Part shown: piece after piece, positions 6,509 to 14,281 of the stretch
Layout: each line of letters opens with the position of its first letter
How positions within the stretch are numbered: the first letter of the stretch is position 1
DNA from: Clostridiales bacterium
GTDB lineage: Bacteria; Bacillota; Clostridia; Oscillospirales; Acutalibacteraceae
Length of the DNA: 36,285 nucleotides
Reading direction: 5' to 3'
NCBI GenBank assembly: GCA_019415945.1
Contig: DXYF01000040.1
Span: forward strand, 1 to 36,285
Notes under the pieces: generated by a model
The model's database searches: none
The model's input: only the letters and a program-made list of their open reading frames with translations
Told to the model about the DNA's origin: nothing
Position numbers and translations under genes: made by a program

Positions 6509-6691
6509 CTGAACATAAAAGTCGGTGACCGTGTTGAAATGAAAAAGCAGCATCCCTGCGGGGGCAAAACCTTTGTTATTTTAAGAATCGGAATGGATTT
6601 TAAAATAAAGTGCGAAAAATGCGGCAGAGAGGTTATGGTTCCCCGAAACAAAATCGAGAAAAATATCAAACACATAATTGAGGAAGCTTGA
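6509..6691 (+). CDS. DUF951 family small protein, probable CUG start
   Basis: This short protein of unknown function matches DUF951, small basic proteins common in Firmicutes. The family hallmarks are GDRVEMKKQHPCGG, ILRIGMDFKIKC and C..CGREVMVPRNKIEKNIK; the three cysteines, with CEKCG as a paired motif, look like a metal or nucleic-acid binding ribbon. The only in-frame ATGs, at 6470 and 6482, would add 13 or 9 residues foreign to the family. They also lie upstream of the perfect Shine-Dalgarno GGAGGTG at 6496-6502. Six bases after that motif is CTG (6509). It gives a 60-aa protein starting xNIKVGDRVEM, aligned with family N-termini. I therefore place the start at CTG; use of the upstream ATG cannot be excluded. 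It is the first gene of the unit leading into prfA. Confidence 0.75.
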   Translation: MNIKVGDRVEMKKQHPCGGKTFVILRIGMDFKIKCEKCGREVMVPRNKIEKNIKHIIEEA

Positions 6692-6731
6692 TTTTGTTAA
6701 AAATTAAATAATAATCAGATAGGATATATTT

Positions 6732-7805
6732 ATGTTTGAAAGAATTGAAATTTTTGACAAGAGATATACTGAACTTTCGCAAAGACTTTACGAGCCGTCT
6801 GTTGCGGCAGATCCCGATGAGTTTCAAAAGGTTATGAAAGAGCTTAAATCAATTGAAGAGATTGTGCTTGCCTATCGCGACTACAAAAACGCGGTTGCTT
6901 CTGAAAAGGAAAGCCTTGAGATTTTGGGAGAAACAACAGATTCCGAGCTTAAAGAGCTTGCACAGGCACAGCTCGACGAGGCAAAGGCGTTGATAGAAAC
7001 ACTTTCCGAAAAGCTCAAAATTCTTCTGCTTCCCAAGGACCCGAACGATGAAAGGAATGTCATAATCGAAATCAGAGGCGGTGCAGGCGGCGAGGAATCG
7101 GCGTTGTTTTCTGCTGTGCTTTTCAGAATGTACTCAATGTATGCAGAGAAGCACGGCTACAAGGTTGAGGTTATAAACGCAAACGAAACCGAGCTCGGCG
7201 GCTACAAGGAAATTTCTTTTATGGTTGAGGGAGAGGGAGCGTATTCACGCTTTAAGTATGAGAGCGGTGTTCACCGCGTTCAGCGTGTCCCCGAAACGGA
7301 AAGCCAGGGACGGGTGCATACTTCGACCACGACAGTGGCGGTTTTGCCCGAAGCCGAGGATATAGAGCTTGAAATTGACCCCGCAGATCTTAAAATAGAT
7401 ACATTTCGTTCAAGCGGTGCGGGCGGTCAGCACATCAATAAAACAAGCTCTGCAATAAGAATTACTCACATTCCTACGGGAACTGTCGTTGAGTGTCAGG
7501 ACGAGAGAAGTCAGTACAAAAACAAGGACAAGGCACTAAAGGTACTCAAAAGCCGACTGTTAAAGGAAAAGCAGGACAAACAGGCAAGCGAAATTGCCGC
7601 TGACAGAAAATCTCAGGTGGGAACAGGTGACAGAAGCGAAAGAATACGAACCTATAATTACCCTCAGGGAAGATTGACTGATCACAGAATAGGTCTTACG
7701 CTTTATAAGCTTGATGATATTTTAAACGGAAACCTTGACGAGGTTATTGACGCATTGATTGCGGCTGACCGTGCCGAAAAGCTAAAGGAAAGTATGGAGT
7801 CATAA
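6732..7805 (+). CDS. prfA: Peptide chain release factor 1
   Basis: A 357-aa class I release factor that reads UAA and UAG. The stop-codon recognition tripeptide PxT is PET at residues 187-189 inside HRVQRVPETESQGRVHTST. The catalytic GGQ is at 231-233 in SSGAGGQHINKTSSA, followed by the usual basic region to about residue 300. The length is normal for the family (about 355-360). The PxT motif and the N-terminal helical domain separate it from RF2 (SPF). The start is preceded by AGGAT. The next gene (7810) begins 4 bases after the stop. The methyltransferase gene prmC, which follows prfA in many Firmicutes, is not here. Confidence 0.97.
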   Translation: MFERIEIFDKRYTELSQRLYEPSVAADPDEFQKVMKELKSIEEIVLAYRDYKNAVASEKESLEILGETTDSELKELAQAQLDEAKALIETLSEKLKILLLPKDPNDERNVIIEIRGGAGGEESALFSAVLFRMYSMYAEKHGYKVEVINANETELGGYKEISFMVEGEGAYSRFKYESGVHRVQRVPETESQGRVHTSTTTVAVLPEAEDIELEIDPADLKIDTFRSSGAGGQHINKTSSAIRITHIPTGTVVECQDERSQYKNKDKALKVLKSRLLKEKQDKQASEIAADRKSQVGTGDRSERIRTYNYPQGRLTDHRIGLTLYKLDDILNGNLDEVIDALIAADRAEKLKESMES

Positions 7806-7809
7806 CAGG

Positions 7810-8853
7810 GTGAATATCTTGAATACACTTTTACTTGATAATACAGAAGAAAATATAATAAAAGCAGCACAAATTCTTAAAAACGGCGGACTTGTGGGCA
7901 TTCCCACGGAAACTGTTTACGGACTTGCGGCAAATGCACTTGATCCCAAGGCGGTATTAAATATTTTTGCTGCAAAAGGCAGACCTGCCGACAATCCTCT
8001 GATTGTGCATATATCTGATTTTTCGGATATTGAAAAGTTTAATTTATCGTCGGAAATACCAAAGCAGGCAAGACTGCTTGCTAACCGTTTTTGGCCGGGA
8101 CCGCTGACAATGATCATGAAAAAGTCAAATGTGATTCCAAACGAGGTTTCGGCAGGACTTGATACGGTTGCGATACGATTTCCGAGTCATCCCACTGCCC
8201 AAAAGATAATAAAAGCGTCAGGGACCGTGCTTGCCGCACCGTCGGCAAATCTTTCAGGTTCGCCAAGCCCCACAACGGCACTCCATGTGATGAGCGATTT
8301 AAGCGGAAAAATAGACGCTGTTGTTGACGGCGGAATGAGCGATGTGGGACTCGAAAGTACTGTTATTACGCTTGCAGGGAAAACTCCCCGTCTTTTGCGT
8401 CCCGGTGCAGTAACGCTTGAACAGCTCAAAGAGGTTTTGGGAGATGTTGAGCTTGACGATGCTGTGCTTCATAAGCTTAAAAACGGTGTAAAAGCGTCAA
8501 GCCCCGGTATGAAGTACAAGCACTATGCCCCAAAGGCGAATGTAATACTTCTTAAATGCTCTGACAGTGAGTATATTGATTATGTAAATAAAAACGCAGA
8601 CAGCGAAACGGCAGCTCTGTGCTGTGATGAGGATATAGAACAGCTTAGTGTGAGGTGTTTCAGCCTCGGAAGCAGGAGCAACTACTCGGTGCAGGCACAC
8701 AGGCTGTTTGATGAGCTTAGAAAAATTGATTGCGACAGTACCGTCAAAACCGTTTATTCTCGCCTGCCGTCCATAGACGGTGTGGGAATGGCGGTTTATA
8801 ACAGACTTATCAGGGCGGCAGGTTTTGAGGTGATAGACCTTGAAAAAATGTAA
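7810..8853 (+). CDS. ywlC: L-threonylcarbamoyladenylate synthase (Sua5/YwlC type)
   Basis: A 347-aa enzyme making threonylcarbamoyl-AMP from threonine, bicarbonate and ATP for the t6A37 modification of ANN-decoding tRNAs. The YrdC domain (about residues 12-205) has PTETVYGLAANAL and KGRPADNPLIVHI. The SPGMKYKHYAP linker at about 231-241 leads into the Sua5-specific C-terminal domain, so this is the long TsaC2 form. The start is uncertain: GTG at 7810, or TTG at 7819 with AGGGTGA about 5 bases upstream. Both keep the domain intact. It is translationally linked to prfA before it, and its end overlaps coaE by 14 bases. Confidence 0.93.
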   Translation: MNILNTLLLDNTEENIIKAAQILKNGGLVGIPTETVYGLAANALDPKAVLNIFAAKGRPADNPLIVHISDFSDIEKFNLSSEIPKQARLLANRFWPGPLTMIMKKSNVIPNEVSAGLDTVAIRFPSHPTAQKIIKASGTVLAAPSANLSGSPSPTTALHVMSDLSGKIDAVVDGGMSDVGLESTVITLAGKTPRLLRPGAVTLEQLKEVLGDVELDDAVLHKLKNGVKASSPGMKYKHYAPKANVILLKCSDSEYIDYVNKNADSETAALCCDEDIEQLSVRCFSLGSRSNYSVQAHRLFDELRKIDCDSTVKTVYSRLPSIDGVGMAVYNRLIRAAGFEVIDLEKM

Positions 8854-9442
8854 AATTATAGGACTTACGGGACAAAGCGGTGCAGGCAAAAGTACGGCAT
8901 CAGATTATCTTGCAAAAAACGGTTTTTCAGTTATTAATGCCGATATGCTTGTGAAAAAGATTTATGAAAGCGATTCTCCGTGTATTAAAGCTGTTTGTGC
9001 TGCATTTGGTGCCGATATACTGAGTGAAAACGGAACGCTCGACAGAAAACTTCTTGCACAGAGAGCCTTTTCATCAAAGGAAAATACCGCTTTGCTAAAC
9101 TCAATAGTACATCCGTTTGTTACTGCATATCTGCTTTCGGAAATAAAAAAAGAAATCAAAAACGGTGCAAAAATGATTGTTTACGATGCACCGCAGCTTT
9201 TTGAGAGCAATGCAGATGTTATTTGCGATGAGATTGTAAGTATCATAGCAAAAAGCTCTGTAAGGCTTGAAAGAATTTGCAGTCGTGATAACATTCCCAG
9301 AGAACTTGCGGTTATGAGAATGAACGCACAGCTTGACGAAAGATTTTTTGCTGAAAATTCGGATTATATAATTGAAAACAATTCTGATTTTGAGGAATTT
9401 ACAACACAGATTGAAAAGCTTGTAAAAAAGCTTTGTGAGTAA
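8840..9442 (+). CDS. coaE: Dephospho-CoA kinase
   Basis: 200 aa, the last step of coenzyme A synthesis: ATP-dependent phosphorylation of dephospho-CoA. The P-loop is GQSGAGKS at residues 11-18, preceded by KIIGLT. The substrate segment NADMLVKKIY and the Asp-containing VYDAPQLFE strand follow, then the lid region around SVRLERICSRD. The start is TTG at 8840, inside the end of the Sua5 gene, with GAGGTGA seven bases upstream. This strong RBS inside the preceding gene supports coupled translation. Confidence 0.93.
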   Translation: MKKCKIIGLTGQSGAGKSTASDYLAKNGFSVINADMLVKKIYESDSPCIKAVCAAFGADILSENGTLDRKLLAQRAFSSKENTALLNSIVHPFVTAYLLSEIKKEIKNGAKMIVYDAPQLFESNADVICDEIVSIIAKSSVRLERICSRDNIPRELAVMRMNAQLDERFFAENSDYIIENNSDFEEFTTQIEKLVKKLCE

Positions 9443-9460
9443 TTTAACTGAGGTGATTTG

Positions 9461-10072
9461 ATGCCTGCGGCTTCCCGTCGTTATAAACGGAAAAGCAAAA
9501 GAGGACTGAAAATTTTAATCTGGTTTGTGGTGCTTGTGATTTTGGCAGGTTCCGCCTTGTATTTTGTTTCAAATTATTACGAGAATGTAAAACAGCGTTT
9601 TCAGAAGATTAACTATCCTACCGAATACAGCGATATTGTCGAAGAAAACGCCGAAGAGTACAACCTTGAACCTGCACTTGTGTATGCCGTTATCCGCACT
9701 GAAAGCGGCTTTGACCCCGAAGCACAGTCGCCTGTCGGGGCGTGCGGAATTATGCAGATTATGCCGTCGTCATTTGAGTGGCTTCAGGAGAAGCGGGGAG
9801 AAGAGGGAAAATATACCGAGCAGGATTTGTTTGATCCCGAAATCTGTATTGATTACGGTTGTTATCTTCTGCGGTATTTTTACGATTATTACGGCAATGA
9901 AAGATGTGCCGTTGCAGCGTATAACGCAGGTTTTGTTGTCGGCGAATGGCTTTCAAACAGCGAGTACAGCTCCGACGGCGAAACGCTTGAGAATATTCCG
10001 TATCCCGAAACAAGCAATTATGTTGACAAGGTTGAGGACGCAAAAGAAATGTATTTGCAGCTTTATTACTGA
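9461..10072 (+). CDS. Membrane-anchored lytic transglycosylase (SLT domain)
   Basis: 203 aa, cleaving the MurNAc-GlcNAc bond in peptidoglycan with 1,6-anhydro product formation. A basic N-terminus (RRYKRKSKRG) is followed by a membrane anchor at about 17-36 with the rest outside. The SLT domain shows the catalytic Glu81 in AVIRTESGF, then GACGIMQIMP at 93-102 and AAYNAG near 151. These are the ordered motifs of family 1 Slt/MltE-like enzymes. I chose the ATG at 9461: GAGGTGA ends 4 bases before it, whereas the in-frame TTG at 9458 would sit on top of the RBS. It is 18 bases after coaE and probably in the same transcript. Confidence 0.92.
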   Translation: MPAASRRYKRKSKRGLKILIWFVVLVILAGSALYFVSNYYENVKQRFQKINYPTEYSDIVEENAEEYNLEPALVYAVIRTESGFDPEAQSPVGACGIMQIMPSSFEWLQEKRGEEGKYTEQDLFDPEICIDYGCYLLRYFYDYYGNERCAVAAYNAGFVVGEWLSNSEYSSDGETLENIPYPETSNYVDKVEDAKEMYLQLYY

Positions 10073-10152
10073 TTATTATCAAATCAGGTTTAATTTACAT
10101 ATTTATACAAATAATATATCTTATTAATCTGTCTTATGAAAGGATGATTTAA

Positions 10153-11565
10153 ATGGCTGAAGAAAAGTCAAAAACAGCAAAGCTTAAAGAAAAACTTATG
10201 ATAAAAGAAGCAAGCGGAGTAAAAGAGCTTTCAAAGAAAGAAATAAAAGCCGCAGATGAATTTTGCAAAGGCTACAAAAAATTCCTTGACAGCTCTCCTA
10301 TAGAGAGAGAGGCTGTCCGTTCTTCCGTTGAGCTTGCAAAAAAAGCGGGATTTACTAAGTATGATCCCGAAGCAGAATACAAGGCAGGGGACAAGGTTTA
10401 CTGCGTAAACCGCGGAAAGGCTGTTGCCCTTGCGGTAATCGGTAAAAGCGGAGTAAAAAAAGGTGCTCGTCTTGCGATAGCTCACATAGATTCTCCGAGA
10501 ATAGATTTAAAGCCGAATCCGCTTTACGAAGCAAGCAATCTTGCTCTTTTTAAAACGCATTACTACGGCGGAATGAAGAAATATCAGTGGCTTGCTATTC
10601 CGCTTTCTCTTCACGGCACTGTTGTAAAGCTTGACGGTGAAAAGGTTGATATTGTGTGGGGTGATGATCCTGAGGAATCCTGCTTCTGCATAACAGACCT
10701 TCTTCCGCATCTTTCAAGCGAACAGGCAACAAAGCCGTTGTCAAAAGCATTTACCGGCGAAGACCTAAATGTAATTGCAGGTTCCCGTCCGTATGATACA
10801 AAGGATGAAGAAAAAGACCTTGTAAAGCTTAATGTACTGGCAATACTTAATAAAAAATACGGTATATGCGAAAGTGATTTTCTTTCGGCAGAGCTTTGTC
10901 TTGTGCCGTCCTTTAAGGCAAGGGATATAGGCTTTGATTCAAGTATGATAGGCGGCTACGGACACGACGATAAGGTGTGTGCTTATCCTGCACTTATGGC
11001 TGCACTTAATACTGAACTTCCCGAGCAAACCTGCATCACTTATCTTGCGGATAAAGAGGAGATAGGCAGTGACGGAAACACAGGTATGCAAAGCGACTTC
11101 TTACGCTATTTTGTATACGATCTTGCAAATCAGGACGGAGTTGAGGGTTACAGGGCTTTGTCAAGAAGCACCTGCCTTTCTGCTGATGTAAACGCTGCTT
11201 TCGATCCAACCTACGCTTCTGCTTTTGAGGCAAAAAACACCTCCTATATCAACAACGGCGTAATTATTTCCAAGTACACGGGCCACGGAGGAAAATATGA
11301 TACCTCTGACGCGTCTGCCGAGTATATGGGTAAAATCCGTGCAATGCTTGAAGAAAATGATATTATGTGGCAGGTAGGCGAGCTTGGTAAGGTTGACCTC
11401 GGCGGAGGCGGCACGATTGCAAAATATGTTGCAAATATGAATGTCGATGTTGTGGATTTGGGTGTCCCCGTGCTTTCAATGCACGCTCCTTTTGAAATTG
11501 TATCAAAAACCGATGTTTATATGGCGTATAAGGCGTTTTTTGCATTTTTTGATGCAAAAGCGTAA
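10153..11565 (+). CDS. M18 family aminopeptidase (zinc, dodecameric type)
   Basis: 470 aa, a cytoplasmic aminopeptidase of the aspartyl-aminopeptidase family that trims N-terminal residues from peptides. The expected metal ligands appear in order: His in AHIDSPRIDLKPNP (about residue 111), Asp in GYGHDDKVCAYPAL (about 274), the Glu pair in ADKEEIGSDGNTG (about 302), Asp in LSADVNAAFDP (about 345) and His in SMHAPFEI (about 443). The FKTHYYGGMKKYQW block after the first ligand is typical of the clostridial ApeA subgroup. The RBS AAAGGATG precedes the ATG. It is 80 bases after the lytic transglycosylase. I saw no convincing terminator or promoter between them. Confidence 0.93.
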   Translation: MAEEKSKTAKLKEKLMIKEASGVKELSKKEIKAADEFCKGYKKFLDSSPIEREAVRSSVELAKKAGFTKYDPEAEYKAGDKVYCVNRGKAVALAVIGKSGVKKGARLAIAHIDSPRIDLKPNPLYEASNLALFKTHYYGGMKKYQWLAIPLSLHGTVVKLDGEKVDIVWGDDPEESCFCITDLLPHLSSEQATKPLSKAFTGEDLNVIAGSRPYDTKDEEKDLVKLNVLAILNKKYGICESDFLSAELCLVPSFKARDIGFDSSMIGGYGHDDKVCAYPALMAALNTELPEQTCITYLADKEEIGSDGNTGMQSDFLRYFVYDLANQDGVEGYRALSRSTCLSADVNAAFDPTYASAFEAKNTSYINNGVIISKYTGHGGKYDTSDASAEYMGKIRAMLEENDIMWQVGELGKVDLGGGGTIAKYVANMNVDVVDLGVPVLSMHAPFEIVSKTDVYMAYKAFFAFFDAKA

Positions 11566-11572
11566 AAAACTC

Positions 11573-11601
11573 TTGCTTTTTAATTTATGATGTGATATAA
11601 T
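11573..11601 (+). promoter_or_regulatory. Promoter of the tRNA-Arg gene
   Basis: TTGCTT (11573-11578), 17 bp, TATAAT (11596-11601), starting 8 bases after the aminopeptidase stop and about 30 bases before the tRNA. Confidence 0.75.
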
Positions 11602-11607
11602 ACTGCT

Positions 11608-11628
11608 TGCGGTTGAAAAACAACCGCA
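11608..11628 (+). other. Hairpin in the 5' leader of tRNA-Arg
   Basis: A perfect 8-bp stem TGCGGTTG / CAACCGCA with loop AAAAA ends 3 bases before the mature tRNA 5' end. It would fold in the precursor next to the RNase P cleavage site. Confidence 0.6.
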
Positions 11629-11631
11629 TAT

Positions 11632-11708
11632 GCGCCGGTAGCTCAGCTGGATAGAGTGTCTGACTACGAATCAGAAGGTCGGGAGTTCGAGTCTCTTCCG
11701 GCGCGCCA
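11632..11708 (+). tRNA. tRNA-Arg (anticodon ACG)
   Basis: 77 nt including an encoded CCA. The acceptor stem GCGCCGG pairs with CCGGCGC. The D arm has AGCTGGATAGAG. The anticodon stem TCTGA / TCAGA encloses CTACGAA, with ACG at 11666-11668. The T arm GGGAG-TTCGAGT-CTCTT contains two G-U pairs. The ACG anticodon (A34 normally edited to inosine) reads CGU, CGC and CGA. It is a single-gene unit with its own promoter and terminator. Confidence 0.96.
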
Positions 11709-11742
11709 AGTCCCTTGCTTTTTTAGGCAGGGGACTTTTTTT
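11708..11742 (+). terminator. Terminator of tRNA-Arg
   Basis: An 11-bp stem AAGTCCCTTGC / GCAGGGGACTT with one G-U pair and an 8-nt loop, then a U tract (11736-11742). The first A is the last base of the tRNA CCA end, so tRNA and terminator abut. Confidence 0.9.
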
Positions 11743-11821
11743 GTACGAAAAGCGGAAAAACCAATAATTTTTTGCTGGTGTGTTTTGTACATCGGTAAAA
11801 ACGGGCGATTTTTATGGTTGC

Positions 11822-11854
11822 AAAAAAATAAGCGGCGGCATAACACCGTCGCTT
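11822..11854 (-). terminator. Terminator of the ylbJ-asnB-PAP2 unit
   Basis: Minus strand: the stem AAGCGACGG / CCGCCGCTT has 8 pairs with one A-C mismatch and loop TGTTATG, followed by ATTTTTTT (T run 11822-11828). It lies 20 bases after the PAP2 stop. The 80 bases between the two convergent terminators hold no gene. Confidence 0.75.
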
Positions 11855-11873
11855 AAATTTTGGTAACAAAACG

Positions 11874-12377
11874 TTAAATCAAAAAGAAAAATATGATTCC
11901 AGCAATTACGCTTATGCACATTCCGACAATCACATCGCTTAAAAAGTGCACTCCTGCCAAAACCCTTGAGAGCATTATCATAACTGAAACCGAGAGCGAT
12001 AGTACCCCAAAATCAAAATTAACATACAGCATTGCCATTGATATAACAAACGCACTCGCAGTATGCCTGCTCGGCATACTGTGACCTTTTGTTGTTTTGC
12101 CAAAGACCGACTCCGTTTTGTATTTTTCATACGGCCGTTGTCTGCAAATCAGTTTTCGCAAAACGGTTACTGTCACAAACACACCGAGAGGTACGAGTAT
12201 TACTCTGACAAGCTCATAGGGTGATGTAAACAGCACATATAAAATTAATACAGGATAGCCGATAAAAATAAGCAGAGGAAAGAGGCTGTAACAGATTTTT
12301 AGTGCAAATTTTGCGTATTGATGATTTTTAAAAAAGTCAGTGATTATTATATAATTCTTTTCTGTAATATTAAACAT
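11874..12377 (-). CDS. PAP2 family membrane phosphatase
   Basis: 167 aa with four or five membrane segments and the three lipid-phosphatase motifs: R74-X6-R81-P82 (motif 1), PSRH at 102-105 (motif 2) and S137-R-X5-H144-X3-D148 (motif 3). All catalytic residues are present. Likely substrates are undecaprenyl diphosphate or phosphatidic/phosphatidylglycerol phosphate; the sequence does not decide between them. The ATG at 12377 is directly preceded by GGAG with no spacing, which is poor, and no better in-frame start is seen. It is 58 bases after asnB, with a terminator behind it. It is probably the last gene of the ylbJ-asnB unit, so a role in wall or membrane lipid turnover during sporulation is possible (inference). 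Confidence 0.88.
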   Translation of the reverse strand: MFNITEKNYIIITDFFKNHQYAKFALKICYSLFPLLIFIGYPVLILYVLFTSPYELVRVILVPLGVFVTVTVLRKLICRQRPYEKYKTESVFGKTTKGHSMPSRHTASAFVISMAMLYVNFDFGVLSLSVSVMIMLSRVLAGVHFLSDVIVGMCISVIAGIIFFFLI

Positions 12378-12435
12378 CTCCGATTTTCGTATATTCTGTT
12401 CAGCCGCTTTATTTATTTAGATTTTAACACAGCCT

Positions 12436-14268
12436 TTAAACTATTTCAACATTGTATTTTTCAAACCAATAATCAAGCTCAATTATATACGCAAGAATCT
12501 GCGGTGCTTTCATCAGCTGCCCGTACCACGGATCGGTTATTGCGTCCGGGTTTTCGATTATAGTTTGAATTGAATTTTTGTTAAGGATTTCGTTTAGCGG
12601 ATTTTTCTTATTGAGAATTAAATTGACTCTTTTTGCACACTCATCAAAATATATCGGATTGTGCGTTTTGGGATAAGGACTTTTTTTACGCCAGCAAATC
12701 TCTTTGGGCAAAATATCCTCAAAAGCCTTTCTTACAATTCCTTTTTCCCTGCCGTTGTATGCCTTCAAGTCCCATGGCATATTGTAAGCGTATTCTACAA
12801 GTCTGTAGTCGCAGAAAGGAACTCTCACCTCAAGTCCGCTGAACATTGAGCATCTGTCCTTGCGTTCAAGCAGGCATTGCATAAACCAGTAAAAGTTAAG
12901 ATAAAACATTTCACGCATACGGCTGTCAAGTTTGCTGTCGGTTTTTAGTTTAGGTGCAGCGTTTATGGTGTCTAAATATTTTTGACGCACATATTCTTCT
13001 CCGTTTTTAAGCAAGCCGTCGTTTAAAATAAAGCGTCTTATATCCTGACTTTTTGACCAAGGGAAACAGTCGTCAAAGAGTATGTTTTTGTCATGGTACC
13101 AAGGATATCCGCCGAATAATTCGTCGGCACATTCTCCCGATAAAGCCACGGTATAATTTTGCTTTACCTCACGGCAAAACAAAAGCAGAGATGAATCAAC
13201 ATCAACATATCCGGGCAAATCTCTTGCTTCTACGCTTTCGTACAGGGCGTCAACAAGAGCTTTGTTATCGAGAATAACTTCTCTGTGACGGGTGTCGGCA
13301 AAGTCGGACATAGCTGAAATATACTCATAGTCGGCGTTTGGCTGAAAACGGCTTGCCTTAAAATATTTTTCATTGTCACGGTATTCAACTGAATATGTGT
13401 TTATTTTGCCGAGCTTTTTTTCTTTGTAGTAATCCGACGCAGTTTTTACAATTATACTGCTGTCAAGACCGCCCGACAGGAAATAGCACATAGGAACATC
13501 GCTTATAAGCTGTCGGGTAATTGAGTCTTTCAGCAGTGCTCTTGTTTTTTCTATAGTTTCGCTTTCTGTGTCGCTGTGCTCTTTTGCCTCTACCGAATAA
13601 TATTGCTTTCGGCACAAAAATCCGTTTTTGTAAATTGCACATTCTCCCGGTTTTAGTTCTTTTACTCCCTTAAAAACACCGCATGACGGAGTTCTGGAAG
13701 GACCGAGAAAAAAGATTTCATTCAAGCCCTGTTCGTCTATTCTCGGTTTTACGATTTTGCTTGCAAGCAGGGTTTTTATTTCGGAGCCGAAAATAAGCCC
13801 TCCGCTGTATTCATAATAAAAAAGCGGTTTTACGCCTATCTTATCTCGGCAAAGAAAAATTGATCTGTCAGATGAATTAAATACAGCAAATGCAAAAATA
13901 CCGTTTAGTCTGTCTGCACAGCTTTCTCCGTATTTTATATACATTTTCAGCACGACCTCTGTGTCGCTGTGCCCTCTGAAATGAAAACCGTCTGCTCTCA
14001 GTTCTTCTCTGAGCTCATTTGTGTTGTAAAGCTCTCCGTTATATACAATTACATAGGTCTTTCCCTCGTGGCTGACAGCCATAGGCTGTTTCCCGTTTTC
14101 ACGGTCAATTACAACAAGCCGTCTGTGTATAAGAGCGGTGTTCTTGTTGATGTAAATACCGTTTTCGTCAGGACCTCGTTTTTCAAGCGTTTGCGACATA
14201 TTGTTGAGCAGCTTAATTCGCATACTCATATCGGCGTCACGCTCGACCCAGCCTGCTATTCCGCACAT
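12436..14268 (-). CDS. asnB: Asparagine synthase (glutamine-hydrolysing)
   Basis: A 610-aa two-domain enzyme: aspartate plus glutamine plus ATP gives asparagine. The initiator Met is followed by Cys2 (MCGIAGW), the glutaminase nucleophile. Domain one also has RRLVVID, YNGELYN and GHSDTEVVL. The synthetase domain begins near residue 240 and carries the pyrophosphate loop SGGLDSS at about 262-268 and ALSGECADELFGGYPWY further on. The length and ordered motifs fit AsnB/AsnO. The RBS GGAGGT is well placed. It begins 13 bases after ylbJ, so it is probably co-transcribed with a sporulation gene. This recalls the sporulation-linked AsnO of B. subtilis, but that equivalence is inference. Confidence 0.95.
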   Translation of the reverse strand: MCGIAGWVERDADMSMRIKLLNNMSQTLEKRGPDENGIYINKNTALIHRRLVVIDRENGKQPMAVSHEGKTYVIVYNGELYNTNELREELRADGFHFRGHSDTEVVLKMYIKYGESCADRLNGIFAFAVFNSSDRSIFLCRDKIGVKPLFYYEYSGGLIFGSEIKTLLASKIVKPRIDEQGLNEIFFLGPSRTPSCGVFKGVKELKPGECAIYKNGFLCRKQYYSVEAKEHSDTESETIEKTRALLKDSITRQLISDVPMCYFLSGGLDSSIIVKTASDYYKEKKLGKINTYSVEYRDNEKYFKASRFQPNADYEYISAMSDFADTRHREVILDNKALVDALYESVEARDLPGYVDVDSSLLLFCREVKQNYTVALSGECADELFGGYPWYHDKNILFDDCFPWSKSQDIRRFILNDGLLKNGEEYVRQKYLDTINAAPKLKTDSKLDSRMREMFYLNFYWFMQCLLERKDRCSMFSGLEVRVPFCDYRLVEYAYNMPWDLKAYNGREKGIVRKAFEDILPKEICWRKKSPYPKTHNPIYFDECAKRVNLILNKKNPLNEILNKNSIQTIIENPDAITDPWYGQLMKAPQILAYIIELDYWFEKYNVEIV

Positions 14269-14281
14269 AAAATTACCTCCG

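Noticed and set aside
6122..6553. Several open frames of 70-80 aa on both strands between leuA and DUF951
   Set aside because: They lie across the T-box leader and the two promoters, lack RBSs and show no protein-like composition.
8497..8889. 130-aa frame on the minus strand opposite ywlC/coaE
   Set aside because: It is antisense to two clear genes, with no RBS and no recognisable domain.
9636..10127. 163-aa plus-strand frame overlapping the lytic transglycosylase in another frame
   Set aside because: It is a shadow of the SLT-domain gene, whose catalytic motifs are in the other frame.
11656..11856. Frames on both strands overlapping the tRNA-Arg
   Set aside because: They run through the tRNA and its terminator hairpin; coding is not plausible.
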